IMG/VR virus record: IMGVR_UViG_3300030382_004293
Span: 1,156-44,138 of that record
Strand: one strand, 5' to 3'
Source: a virus
DNA length: 42,983 nt
Each line of letters begins with the position of its first letter. Position 1 is the first letter of the stretch. Both the position numbers and the translations under genes were made by a program. The notes below the pieces were generated by a model. The model did not search any database and was not told where the DNA came from. It saw only the letters and a list, made by a program, of their open reading frames with translations. Shown here in pieces: positions 20,692 through 30,969 of the stretch.

Positions 20692-23600
20692 TATGGGTAT
20701 ACTGAATACTTATTTCTCCATTTATGATTATTTATTATCTTATTAAGTCTCCTCACTTTCATGTAGTATGTTTTTTCTAAATCAAGGGCAAGTTTTTTAT
20801 TCTCAGGGGAAAGGTAGTTTAAAAATTCATTTCTCTTTGAATCAATCCTATATTTACCTTCATCAGAAACATTTATTGGGTTCATATGTTTAATAACAGC
20901 ATTAAGGGCTTTTGTAGCTTCTTTTATTCTTTTATTTTTATAAGTAATATTTTTAATTGATTCAGCTTCATTGCATATAGCATTAAAAGCAGCATAGTAT
21001 ACTCTTGCAATTTCTTCATCTGACTTTCCTAATATTATAGCTTGTTTTAACTTATGATAATATGGCTGTCTATTTGAAAGTATTTGAGCATGTGGTTTTG
21101 TATATCCCATTTGTTTTTGAAACTGACTCGAAAGAGTTTTAATTCTAACATCGCCTACTGCGTAAGGATGTGTCATTTTTTTCCAAGCTTTTTCAGCTTG
21201 AGAAAATATAACAATAGTATCAAGTGAAAAATCTTTTAAAGCTTGGTCAACACCTTTTCCGTATTTTAAAACAGATAACATTTCGTTTGAAGCTGCCTTG
21301 ATATTTCTAAGAACAACTGGCTCCATTAAAGGGTTTACGTTCTGACCATAAGGAGATAGCACTTCACCAAATACTCCAAGCATTTCACCTCTCCATATAT
21401 TTGCCATAATTTTATCAATAGGTTCACTTTCTTCCACTGGTATCTGTTGTCCTAAAAGCTTGTCGTACATAAAGAAAAGTGATGCTCCTGCCATGCCATG
21501 GCCAATAGTTGCTTTCAGAAGTGGAGCTATATTACGATTTTTAAGAGGTTTTATATAATTTTTATAACTGTCAATAGTTACTGAGGCTGCCATTCTTTGG
21601 AAAAGGGTAAATGGTTTTGCGTATTTACTTGACATCCATAAGGGCAAATCTCCTACTCCAGTTGCACCTGCGCCAGCTTTATGAGATTGATGTCCTACCC
21701 AATCTAATATATCTTGATACCTTTTAGTTCCTTCTATATTTTTTCCTTCTGTTATAAATTTAATATCAGATTCATTTAATTTCCATGTTTCTTTAAACAT
21801 TCTTAATACTTCTGCTTTTTTACCTTTTGGATGAAATAGAGACTTATATCCTTTTGCTACATTAGCAAGCTCAGCGAAATGAAGTCTCCCTGCTTCTGCT
21901 AAAATTATTCTATTAAAATTTTCAGTTTGTGTCATAAGATTAACATTTTCAAACCAATATTTGATAAGAGCTGCTTCTTTTCCTGAGCCTGTTTCTGCAA
22001 TAATTTCTTTTTGTCCATATCCAGTTTCACCTCTTTTTATAGCTTCTCTAAAAGCGTTAGGATTTCTCCATGAATGTAAAGCAAATTTTACAGCTTGAGC
22101 TGTATTTCTTGTTCCATATAATGCAACACTTCTTGGTATTTGTATAATAAGGTTTTTTATACCAGATAAAGGAGAGGATAATCCAACCAAAGCTGATACA
22201 TTTGTTATTTTACCAGCCCAAGTTTGAGGTTTGCTTGTAAGAATATCCTTCATACTATAATCCATACCTAATTGAGTTTTTATAAGTTGATAAGCATAAG
22301 CTCCTATTTCTTGATTCTTAGCCATAGCATCAAGTGTTCTTATTTTTTGATTTGCTGCAATAGAAAATTTACCAGCCAACTCAGTAAATTCTGGGAAATG
22401 ACGAACAGTTGCAAGAAATTTAGACATTCCATTTACATAATGATTCATTGTTCCATCAAGACTTGTTTCATATGATTTTACAAGTTTTCTTCTTCCATCT
22501 TTTGTTTTAATTTCAATATACTCAGGTAAAGTATTTCCTCTTTCTTTAAGAAAGGCAGGTTTAACTTTTGCTGGCCCGTATTCGAACATAGCCATAATTT
22601 CATTTGCTACAAGGTTATTAAGCGCTTCGCTTTCCTTTTTCATAACAGCTTCGTATTCTTTTGAGCCTTTTTGAAAATCAAGTGCTTTTGCTGCTTTTTC
22701 TAAATCTTTTTTTGATAAATCTTTAAGGTTATCTTTAATCATTCTTTGTATTTCAGTAGTTTCTGTATTAATATGCTCAACTACTTCTCTTCTTACTCTT
22801 CTCACAAAATAATTTTGAAGAAATTTAGAATTTAAATCAGACATTATTTTATCAAATTCTCTTTGTCCTTTTGTATGTCTTGATATTTCAACTCCTAACT
22901 GATTCCAATACCAATTAGATATTTCTCCCCATATTTCTCTTGCCTCAGAGTATTTCCCTTGTTTAGAAAAATCAAGAACTGCATTTTTTGCTTCATTATA
23001 TTCTATTGTAAATTTTCCACCATATTTTTTAGATAATTCTTCTAATTGTTTTAATGAATTTGCAGAAAGCTCAGGGTCTATTAAATGCATAAATTTTTTC
23101 TTAAATTTAGAATCAGTAATCACTTCATTAATTCTTGAAATCGCAACTTCTCCCTCTCCCTTAAGTCTTGTTCTTGCATAATCATGCATATCAAGAGATT
23201 CAGCTATTTTTTCAAGACTTTTTCCAGCTTTTCCACCTATTTTATTTGCAGCAATTCTAAGGACATCAGAACTTGTATTAATAGCTCTTTTAAAAAGAGA
23301 AACTCCTGCGTTTGTTTTATTATTAACAATAGTATCTAATCCATCTATCATATATTCATTTGATGGTGTTACTTCTCTTCCTTTTCTTACATAGCTTCTA
23401 TATGCTTTTATTTGCTCAGGAGTTGCGTTTTCTATTGTAGTTTTAAATGCTTTTTCAAAAAAATCATTACGCATTTTTTCAGATATATCATATTTTATTT
23501 CAACTTCTTCTACAAAAACTTCATTCTTTGATAACTCTTCTGATTTACCACTAAGTCTTTTTGTAGTTAAGGAATTAAGTCTTTCATGTAATGCTTCAAG

Positions 23601-26600
23601 CTCTCCATATGTTACATCTGCAAGTTTAAGTTTAAACCCTGCACCCATTAAATCTTCTCTTAAATTTCTTATTTGTTCTTTTGTATATCCAAATCCACCC
23701 TCTTTTACTGATTTCATTAATTCATTTTCCACGTCATGAATCTGTTTGTTTTTATCAATAATACGTTTTTCAATAATTTTTGTTGGTTTTTTACCATTTG
23801 GTTTTTTAGCCATTTGATATTTCATTTTAATCTGCGATTTAACAGGTAAATAATCCATAGGAACTTTTCCAGATAATACTTTTCCACCAATTATTTCAAC
23901 AATTTCTCTTCTAGCTTTTGTGGCATCTTCTGCGTTTGTTATTCCAAAATATTGTCTTAATCTGCTCCATGCTCTTTTAACCCAAGAACCAACTCTACCC
24001 ATCATGCTTTTATTTAAAGTTTTAGCTGAATATTTACCAAGGGCTTCAACAAAAGCTTCTTCACCTTGAGCCTTAGTCATTCCTTTTTTTCTAAATAGTT
24101 TAATGCCTTGCTCAACAAGTCTCTTGCTAAAAGGGTCTCCTGCTGCTCTAAGTGCATCAACAACATGATGAGATACTTCGTGAGGAAGTGTATCAATTCT
24201 AGCTTTTCCAGTTGCAATTTTAATCAATTGCCCTTGTATTTGACCCATAATAAACTGTCCTCTTACTTTACCTAATGACTTTTCTAATTTAACTGCAAGT
24301 TGAGGATATTTCTTTTTTACCCATTCAACTTGTGCGCTTAATTGATTTTGTTTAACTATAGCTTCAGCAGATTTAAGTTGAGTTTCTAACTGATAATCTA
24401 TTGTTTTTTTGCTTTCTATATAATCTAATTTTGCTTGTGTTTCAAAAGCTTTTAAATCCCCTTTGGTTGGAGCTATCTCATTTAATCTCGGTCCAGTTTG
24501 AATCATATAATCAAACATTGTTTTAAGTGTTAATCCATCTACATATCTATTTGTTCCTTCTATTTTTATTTGGTCATTAGATTTTATATTATCTAATTTT
24601 TCTAAACCTTCCCTTATTTGCTTATTGCTAAAACCTTCAGCAAATGTTAAATCGTGTTCTTTTTTACCAGAACGAATATCTTTTATATATTGCTTTAATA
24701 TTAAATCAGCGGCAACTTTCCTCTTCCCAGGAGTCATACCAAGTTGGTATGTCTCTGCAACACTTATGTTTTGATGCCCGATTATCCACTTATCAACAAT
24801 ATGTTCTATTTGTTTAGCAGTTAAAGAATCAGCTCCCTCAATAGAGCCATCTTTTTTTGTTATAGACCATTGTTCAATTGATTTTCTAAATAACCTTCCT
24901 TCTCCAGCGGATAACTTGTCAGCACTTTTACCAAAAATTGCTCTTGTTAATATATTTACATCTTCAGTTGTTAAAGCATGATTTCCCATATCTTTAAACA
25001 TAAAGTCTTTATGTCCTTGAGGAGAATTATCTCTATTTCTAATAACTTTTTTAGAAAGATAATCAATTGAATCTATTAGTTTTTCAGTAACATATTTTAC
25101 TAAAGATTTTCCCTTACCGCTTGTTATTATCATATTATCTTTTAATTCAAGAGTGCTATATTGTCCTCTAGGAACTTGAAGACCTGGTTCATCAGCTAAT
25201 CGCTCAACTTTTTCTATTAATTTCTTTGCAAAAGTTTCAATCTTACCTTTAATGAATGGATTTTCAGCTTTAAAAACATCTTTAGGTTTTATTCCCTCAA
25301 AATTAAGTTCATCAACAATTTTCCTATAAGATTCAGCTATGTTTCTTAAAGCCCATTTAATAGTAGATTTACCTTTTATTTTCCCTCCTGATTCAACTTT
25401 AGATGAAAGCCATTGAGTAATATCTTTTTCAGTTACTTCAAAAAGACTTTTTCCTCTATCGGATAAAAATTTTGCAAAATTATCCATATGGTTTAGCTGT
25501 GTTTGAAGTGTTCCTTTTTGTCCTTTTTCCATTAAAGCTTCTCTAGCAAACTTAGCTAGTATAATTTTACTTTCATTATAAACTTTTGATTCTTTTGAAT
25601 CAGTTTTTACAATTTCTTTAGTTTTAGGGTCAAGTGTTTCTACTTGTCTATAATTTGAAGCTTGTATATCAGCATCTGTTTGTAATACTTTTCTTCTTTT
25701 AGCTTTGTCAGTAACTCCTGGTGTATTTTCAAGATAACTTCTTGCATCTTCATTAGACTCTATCTTATCTTTAACTAATTCTTTTGGTTTTGTAGAAACA
25801 ATTTGATTTGGGGTTGTTAATGTTTGTCCTCTTTGTATAACTGCCTCAGATTTTGATTTTATTTCACCTGTAGATGCTTTTGACCAATCCATAGTTTGAG
25901 TCTTAGGATTCCAACCATCAATATATTCTCCACTATCTTTTTCTGTTAAAAATTTTAAAGTATCTTTATCACCTTCTCTTATAGCTTTATTTATAGAATC
26001 TGTGAAATTTAATCTAGCTCTTTGTCTTTCAACTGGGTCTTCTTGGATATTTAAATTTTTTACATCTTCGAGATTGTTTATCTTTTGAAGTATTTCATCT
26101 CTAAATTTATCTCTTAAATCTTCCATTTTTTTAAGTTCAATTTTCGATGCATTAGTTTCAATAGGATTGTCTGTTTTAAAGTTTTTAATATTTTCATTTA
26201 ATGCACCATATGCTTCTTGTAAAAATTGATATGTGTCCATTAAATCTTTTTCATTATAACTTCCTTCTTCAATAGCTTTTTCAATTCTTTTTATTCTTTC
26301 TGGTAAATCATCATATTCTTTTCTTGAAATCTTTTTATTTTCAATTGAAGAATCAATAAAGTCATTTGTTGCTTTTTTAAGTCCTTCTGTATATTCTCCT
26401 TGTTCTTTTGTTTCTCCTGTCTCTTTTTTATTATATTCTTTTTGAACATTTTCAAGAGAAGATTGACCAGCTCTCTCTGCATCAATTCTTGCTTTTTCTC
26501 TTTGATAATAATCCTTAACAGACGTTTTAGCTTCTCCCATAAGATGATGTTTTGCCTTTAATATCCCCATCATACCAATATTTGTTGCAAAACTTTTAAA

Positions 26601-27587
26601 TAAATCTCTTGCTGTATAATCTTCATCCATTATAAGATTTTTAATTTCAGGAGCTGTAAATACACCAGCTTCAGCTAATACTTGACCACCCTTTCCTGTT
26701 CTCCAAAAACCAAGAGCTTTTTCTTCTGCTCTTGTAAGTACATTTCCTTTTTGTGATGCTTTTGCAAAAAGCTCAGCATGTTTTACATTTAAACTTGCTC
26801 CAACAAAACCAGCAGCAGCGCCCATCATACCACCATGCATTACACCATGCCCAATTCCTTTCCATACATCTTCACCATTAACAGCAGCTTGAATCCCACC
26901 TCTCGCTCCTTCAAATGTAGCTAAAGTTGCTGCTTGACCTATAGAACCTGCTGCCCTTGGAGCATATTGAGAAAATAAAGCTGAATATCCTTTTTCACTT
27001 ATAAGTTTTTCTGCTGATACTTTAGCTAGTGCTGTTCTTGTCGCAAGCTCTTCAGCTGTTTCTTTTGCTAACAATTCTTTAGTCTTTCCTTTTGCGCTTA
27101 ATTTAATAAAATTATCTACAGCAGCATCTTTCATTCCTTTACCAGCAAGAGCATTAAACCCCTTACCTGCAGCTCCACCAACCCACATTGATAAGAAATC
27201 TAATGGCATAGAAAATGATAATACAGCGCTAAAAATATCCTCTGCCATTCCAGGGTTATATTTATCTAAATTAAACCTTTGTTCTCCATTGTAGTATTGA
27301 TAAGCTAAGCCTGTTATAGAATTGTTATATGCAGATTTTGCCCAATTAGCGGAATTTTCATTAATTCCATAATCAGTCCAATCAAACAATGAATTAACGA
27401 AGTCTGGGTTTTGTTTTATTTGATATTTTGTCTTACGAGATTTAGATTTAGTTTCACGAGCCTCCCAATATGGAAGATTAGGGTCATCTTGGCTTTTTAA
27501 TTCATCGTAAATATACCTAATACTTTTAAATGCATATTCAGGATTTTCTCTTCTTTTCTTCTCTAAATAATCTTTAATTGTAGCCAT
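20688..27587 (-). CDS. Giant multidomain virion protein: tyrosine-recombinase-like region + HExxH peptidase (polyvalent/ejection protein)
   Basis: A 2299-aa protein. Residues 100-330 are Gly/Ala-rich with hydrophobic stretches (GVMHGGMMGAAAGFVGA near 250), suiting membrane insertion, and about 390-520 are coiled coil. Residues 685-770 (LNHMDNFAKFLSDRGKSLFE) look like an integrase core-binding domain. Residues 790-950 hold R807, K825, R901, H938 (WIIGHQN) and Y947 (AETYQLG); the 9-residue H-to-Y and 76-residue K-to-R spacings equal those of lambda Int. A second integrase-like phrase, MIQTGPRLNEI (R1034), follows. A zinc peptidase motif HEVSH lies at 1136-1140, with E1176/E1177 or E1181 as third ligand. 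The C-terminal 900 residues are helical, with a hydrophobic patch near 2026. By size and position it is a T7 gp16-like injected protein. Confidence 0.7.
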   Translation of the reverse strand: MATIKDYLEKKRRENPEYAFKSIRYIYDELKSQDDPNLPYWEARETKSKSRKTKYQIKQNPDFVNSLFDWTDYGINENSANWAKSAYNNSITGLAYQYYNGEQRFNLDKYNPGMAEDIFSAVLSFSMPLDFLSMWVGGAAGKGFNALAGKGMKDAAVDNFIKLSAKGKTKELLAKETAEELATRTALAKVSAEKLISEKGYSALFSQYAPRAAGSIGQAATLATFEGARGGIQAAVNGEDVWKGIGHGVMHGGMMGAAAGFVGASLNVKHAELFAKASQKGNVLTRAEEKALGFWRTGKGGQVLAEAGVFTAPEIKNLIMDEDYTARDLFKSFATNIGMMGILKAKHHLMGEAKTSVKDYYQREKARIDAERAGQSSLENVQKEYNKKETGETKEQGEYTEGLKKATNDFIDSSIENKKISRKEYDDLPERIKRIEKAIEEGSYNEKDLMDTYQFLQEAYGALNENIKNFKTDNPIETNASKIELKKMEDLRDKFRDEILQKINNLEDVKNLNIQEDPVERQRARLNFTDSINKAIREGDKDTLKFLTEKDSGEYIDGWNPKTQTMDWSKASTGEIKSKSEAVIQRGQTLTTPNQIVSTKPKELVKDKIESNEDARSYLENTPGVTDKAKRRKVLQTDADIQASNYRQVETLDPKTKEIVKTDSKESKVYNESKIILAKFAREALMEKGQKGTLQTQLNHMDNFAKFLSDRGKSLFEVTEKDITQWLSSKVESGGKIKGKSTIKWALRNIAESYRKIVDELNFEGIKPKDVFKAENPFIKGKIETFAKKLIEKVERLADEPGLQVPRGQYSTLELKDNMIITSGKGKSLVKYVTEKLIDSIDYLSKKVIRNRDNSPQGHKDFMFKDMGNHALTTEDVNILTRAIFGKSADKLSAGEGRLFRKSIEQWSITKKDGSIEGADSLTAKQIEHIVDKWIIGHQNISVAETYQLGMTPGKRKVAADLILKQYIKDIRSGKKEHDLTFAEGFSNKQIREGLEKLDNIKSNDQIKIEGTNRYVDGLTLKTMFDYMIQTGPRLNEIAPTKGDLKAFETQAKLDYIESKKTIDYQLETQLKSAEAIVKQNQLSAQVEWVKKKYPQLAVKLEKSLGKVRGQFIMGQIQGQLIKIATGKARIDTLPHEVSHHVVDALRAAGDPFSKRLVEQGIKLFRKKGMTKAQGEEAFVEALGKYSAKTLNKSMMGRVGSWVKRAWSRLRQYFGITNAEDATKARREIVEIIGGKVLSGKVPMDYLPVKSQIKMKYQMAKKPNGKKPTKIIEKRIIDKNKQIHDVENELMKSVKEGGFGYTKEQIRNLREDLMGAGFKLKLADVTYGELEALHERLNSLTTKRLSGKSEELSKNEVFVEEVEIKYDISEKMRNDFFEKAFKTTIENATPEQIKAYRSYVRKGREVTPSNEYMIDGLDTIVNNKTNAGVSLFKRAINTSSDVLRIAANKIGGKAGKSLEKIAESLDMHDYARTRLKGEGEVAISRINEVITDSKFKKKFMHLIDPELSANSLKQLEELSKKYGGKFTIEYNEAKNAVLDFSKQGKYSEAREIWGEISNWYWNQLGVEISRHTKGQREFDKIMSDLNSKFLQNYFVRRVRREVVEHINTETTEIQRMIKDNLKDLSKKDLEKAAKALDFQKGSKEYEAVMKKESEALNNLVANEIMAMFEYGPAKVKPAFLKERGNTLPEYIEIKTKDGRRKLVKSYETSLDGTMNHYVNGMSKFLATVRHFPEFTELAGKFSIAANQKIRTLDAMAKNQEIGAYAYQLIKTQLGMDYSMKDILTSKPQTWAGKITNVSALVGLSSPLSGIKNLIIQIPRSVALYGTRNTAQAVKFALHSWRNPNAFREAIKRGETGYGQKEIIAETGSGKEAALIKYWFENVNLMTQTENFNRIILAEAGRLHFAELANVAKGYKSLFHPKGKKAEVLRMFKETWKLNESDIKFITEGKNIEGTKRYQDILDWVGHQSHKAGAGATGVGDLPLWMSSKYAKPFTLFQRMAASVTIDSYKNYIKPLKNRNIAPLLKATIGHGMAGASLFFMYDKLLGQQIPVEESEPIDKIMANIWRGEMLGVFGEVLSPYGQNVNPLMEPVVLRNIKAASNEMLSVLKYGKGVDQALKDFSLDTIVIFSQAEKAWKKMTHPYAVGDVRIKTLSSQFQKQMGYTKPHAQILSNRQPYYHKLKQAIILGKSDEEIARVYYAAFNAICNEAESIKNITYKNKRIKEATKALNAVIKHMNPINVSDEGKYRIDSKRNEFLNYLSPENKKLALDLEKTYYMKVRRLNKIINNHKWRNKYSVYPY

Positions 27588-27590
27588 TTA

Positions 27591-29531
27591 TTATTTGTTT
27601 ATAGAGCTTATAGTTTTAGAACCTTCTTTAACTTTTTCTAACTCATTATATTTTTTTCGCCATTTTTCTTCTACCTTTTTGTACTCATTTAAAGCCTGAT
27701 TGAGGGTAACTAATGCACCTCCAGGCTTCGAGCCCGAACGATTAACTCCCCATTTTTTCTCATATGACGTAATTATTTTTCTTAATTCTTTTACTGCTTT
27801 TCCAGCATCGGTTATATCTTTCTGTTTAAACGTACCACCAAAAAAACCTTCTCGATATTGCCACTGATGTAGTCCACTCTTTTTAATTACTTCAAGCTGT
27901 TTCTTTGCATTTTCATATTCTATTTTATCGCCATTATGTTCAATTTTAAGTGATTTTAATTCTTCAAGATTAACTGGATTGTTCCATATTTTTTTATTCC
28001 CTAAAAGCTTGTGTAATGGTGATGCAGCACTTTTAGTTCGACCTATCCATGTAAAATTATCAGACTCATTTTTAAGTTCATTAAGCTCATTACTTATCTC
28101 TTTTACTTGTTCTTTGCCAATATTTACTTGAGCTGCTTGTTTATTAGCATCTATAATTGCAAACTTACTTTTATCATCTTCTATTTTATTATCATCAAAA
28201 GTTGATTGAATACCTCCAGGTTTAGAGTATTCTACATTACTTCCAACAATAGAGCTTAAATTTTTAGTTTCTGAGTTCCAAATTTCATTTTTAGATTCCA
28301 TTTTATTCAATAATGAAACACCTGAGTTATTAACAAAGTTTTTATCAGCCTGAAGTAAATCTTCTTTTATTTTTCCTAAATCACTATCAAGATTTAAATA
28401 ATATTGATATAATGGGTCTTCCATTTTTTCTTCATTAAGAACTTCCTTTACTTCCTCATAACTATATGATTGCATTTCTCCACCAGCTCCTAATGGGAGT
28501 TCAATTCCTGATGGTAGTTTGCTTTTTTTTGTCCATTCTTCAGAATTAATATCAGTTAAATCTATATCATCAAATATTAATCGATGATTAGAAAGATGTT
28601 CTCCCATTTTAAAATTAGAATCTATTGATTCAGATAAAGAATTTATAAGAACACCTTTAATTTGTTTGTCTCTTGTTTTAAAACTATCAATATATTGAGA
28701 ATCACCAGTATTAATTGCTTGCATATAAGCATTTTTTTCTTCTTCGTCAAAAATACCATCATCTGTTGCAGATTGTAATGCAAAATTATAAATATCTTCA
28801 GTATTTTGAAGTTGTTCAAAATCATAAGCAAAAATTGGATTACCTGTTCTATCTGAATGTTTTAATAAAAAATCTCTTTTATTGCCTGAATACTTTCTTA
28901 TCTCTCTTTCTATTTCTTGAGCAATAGACTGTTTGTAATTTTCTCTATGCTCTCCAATAGTTGATTTAAACTCATCTAATGATTTTATATATGATTGTTC
29001 ATTAGCGGAACGATTAAATTCATCTAAAGGCCCAGCATCCCAAGTTTCCCAATCAACAAACCCTATATCTTCTCTTGTTGGTATTTTAACTGACATAGGA
29101 GTCTCTACTCTTTCATTTTTATCATTAAAAGAAACTGAGTTATATGTAAAATTATCTAAACTATTAGCATTATTATATTGCTCTGTTAACTTTATAATAT
29201 TTTGACTTTGGTCTTGATGTTGTAACATATACATATTATAATCAGTATTAAGTTTTTCTTGATAGTCAAATTTTTCCTTTAAAGAATCAAATCTATCTAA
29301 AGTTTGGTCATCCATATTGCTTTTATTTTCTTCATAATAAGTATTGAATCTTTCTTTAGAATAATTAAGTTTTGTATTATCATAAGATGAAGATTGTTTA
29401 TCAAAATCATCATACACATCAAGAAATCCTTTATTTCTTCTATCTTGCATTTGACTCATTTGATTCATGATTTGCATGAGTTGATTTAACCCTGCATATG
29501 GGTCTTTCTTTTCAAATCCCTTAATCGCCAT
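27591..29531 (-). CDS. Putative internal virion/ejection protein
   Basis: A 646-aa protein of no recognised domain. It opens with a Met/Gln-rich helix (NQLMQIMNQMSQMQDRR). The rest is long charged helices with many Asn/Asp/Ser/Tyr residues, and it ends with KKYNELEKVKEGSKTIS. It lacks signal or membrane segments. It is 3 bp upstream of the giant gene and follows the 326- and 149-aa genes, the order in which T7-like phages encode internal proteins gp14-gp15-gp16. A gp15-like role in the ejection tube is inferred from position and helical character only. Confidence 0.55.
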   Translation of the reverse strand: MAIKGFEKKDPYAGLNQLMQIMNQMSQMQDRRNKGFLDVYDDFDKQSSSYDNTKLNYSKERFNTYYEENKSNMDDQTLDRFDSLKEKFDYQEKLNTDYNMYMLQHQDQSQNIIKLTEQYNNANSLDNFTYNSVSFNDKNERVETPMSVKIPTREDIGFVDWETWDAGPLDEFNRSANEQSYIKSLDEFKSTIGEHRENYKQSIAQEIEREIRKYSGNKRDFLLKHSDRTGNPIFAYDFEQLQNTEDIYNFALQSATDDGIFDEEEKNAYMQAINTGDSQYIDSFKTRDKQIKGVLINSLSESIDSNFKMGEHLSNHRLIFDDIDLTDINSEEWTKKSKLPSGIELPLGAGGEMQSYSYEEVKEVLNEEKMEDPLYQYYLNLDSDLGKIKEDLLQADKNFVNNSGVSLLNKMESKNEIWNSETKNLSSIVGSNVEYSKPGGIQSTFDDNKIEDDKSKFAIIDANKQAAQVNIGKEQVKEISNELNELKNESDNFTWIGRTKSAASPLHKLLGNKKIWNNPVNLEELKSLKIEHNGDKIEYENAKKQLEVIKKSGLHQWQYREGFFGGTFKQKDITDAGKAVKELRKIITSYEKKWGVNRSGSKPGGALVTLNQALNEYKKVEEKWRKKYNELEKVKEGSKTISSINK

Positions 29532-29533
29532 TA

Positions 29534-29983
29534 TTAATATCCTTTAATTGATTGAGCTGCTTCATGCCATTGAGACATAATATCTCTTATAGGAGTACGT
29601 GCTTGAGTCATCCTTGAACGTTCTTGACCAATAACATTTGCCATTGATTGGCCATATACATCTTTAACTCCTTGCTGTTGTCTTTGGAATGCACCACTTC
29701 CTGTAATCATTTTCTGAGCTTGAGAGCCTTCCATTCCTTGTAATAATTGTGGTAACATTGATTGTCCTGCTGCTTGAATACCAGTTGGGTCATATTTCAA
29801 TGCTTTCAACATCTCAGGAGTTATTTCTCCATACATACTTCCTGGAGCATCTTGAGGGTCAAAGTCATAATATTGTGCAAATGCTTTTCCTATATCTTGT
29901 CCACTTAAATCTGCTAATCCTTGAAAAGTTTGACCTCCAAAAAATATATCTTGATTTTGTTTCATTATATCTTCTTCAAACAT
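29534..29983 (-). CDS. Small virion protein, Gln/Gly-rich
   Basis: A 149-aa protein with GGAGG 9 bases before the first ATG (9 residues further there is a second ATG, MKQNQD). It is rich in Gln, Gly, Ala and Met (LQGMEGSQAQKMITGSGAFQ), with a helical end (RDIMSQWHEAAQSI). It lies between two candidate injected proteins, 2 bp before the 646-aa gene. It is probably a structural or ejection component; no family is recognised. Confidence 0.55.
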   Translation of the reverse strand: MFEEDIMKQNQDIFFGGQTFQGLADLSGQDIGKAFAQYYDFDPQDAPGSMYGEITPEMLKALKYDPTGIQAAGQSMLPQLLQGMEGSQAQKMITGSGAFQRQQQGVKDVYGQSMANVIGQERSRMTQARTPIRDIMSQWHEAAQSIKGY

Positions 29984-29988
29984 TATTG

Positions 29989-30969
29989 TTAACCTCCCAT
30001 TTGATTCAGAAAATATTGTATTAATGATGCTTTATTTGTACCTTCTGATAACTCATTATAGTCTATCTTTTTTTTACCAAATCCTTGTAATTCTTCAAAT
30101 AAAGATTTAAATGGAGTTGCTCTACTTGTTCCCATGCTACCAATTGGATTTGCAATTAAATCAGCTTTCATTCCTCCCATAGCGCCAGAGCCCATTCCTC
30201 GCATACCTGATGCTTTTCCAGAACTGAATGCTAATTGTCCTTTTCCAGTAGAAGTTAAATCTTCTAGTCCAAACATATTTTGTGAAGCTTGAGTTCTTGC
30301 TCCACTAATACCAATATCAAATGAACCACCTGAACCTGTACCTGTAATTGTATCTTGCCACATCGGAGTTGAAGTTTGACTTGCAAGTAAATCTGTTTTT
30401 GGGTTAAATCCTACACTACTCCCAGGAGCAGTTCCAGGAACAAAACTTTCTTTTTTACCAAATATTCTTTTACCAAGACCTTCACCTTTTTCTCCTCCCA
30501 TCATTGTGCTTCCTATCCATGATTCTAATGCTCCAGCAGCACCTGATTGCAATACATCTCCTGAAGACATTTGCATTGATTCTGCTTCATCTTTATAGCT
30601 TTTTAAATCTTTTCTTAAAAATGTTTTTGAAAATCTATCCGCAGTTCCAACATCTAATAATTCTTTTCTTCCTTTTCTTTGTTGTTGTCCTTGACCAAGA
30701 CCTGCTATACCACCTGCAATAGCAGCTCCCATAGGCCCAAATAAAGAACCAATAGTTTTTATGCCCTTCCATAATCCACCATGTTTTTTTGATTTTTGTT
30801 GTGCTCTCTTATTGGCTTCTTCTAATTGTTTTTGAAGTTCTTCTCTCATTGAACCCTTTTGTCTTCCAGTAGCTAACCTAGTTTGAGTTCCACTTGCTCT
30901 ACTTTTTTCTATTAAATCTTGTAGATTTGCTTGTGGTGCTGCTAATTGGTATGGTGAAAATCTACCCAT
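29989..30969 (-). CDS. Putative ejection protein with membrane-active glycine-rich helix
   Basis: A 326-aa protein. An N-terminal basic coiled coil (EELQKQLEEANKRAQQKSKK) leads to a Gly/Ala hydrophobic segment (SLFGPMGAAIAGGIAGLGQG, about residues 75-94). The C-terminal half is Gly/Ser/Met-rich and low in complexity. A membrane-active glycine helix in a small protein at this place resembles T7 gp14, which forms the outer-membrane part of the ejection channel. AAGGAG precedes the start. It is the first gene after a 64-bp gap and may have its own promoter. Confidence 0.55.
   Translation of the reverse strand: MGRFSPYQLAAPQANLQDLIEKSRASGTQTRLATGRQKGSMREELQKQLEEANKRAQQKSKKHGGLWKGIKTIGSLFGPMGAAIAGGIAGLGQGQQQRKGRKELLDVGTADRFSKTFLRKDLKSYKDEAESMQMSSGDVLQSGAAGALESWIGSTMMGGEKGEGLGKRIFGKKESFVPGTAPGSSVGFNPKTDLLASQTSTPMWQDTITGTGSGGSFDIGISGARTQASQNMFGLEDLTSTGKGQLAFSSGKASGMRGMGSGAMGGMKADLIANPIGSMGTSRATPFKSLFEELQGFGKKKIDYNELSEGTNKASLIQYFLNQMGG

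Noticed and set aside
20688-27587. An integrase making this a temperate phage.
   Set aside because: The recombinase-like region is buried in a giant late protein; no separate integrase, repressor or attachment site is seen.
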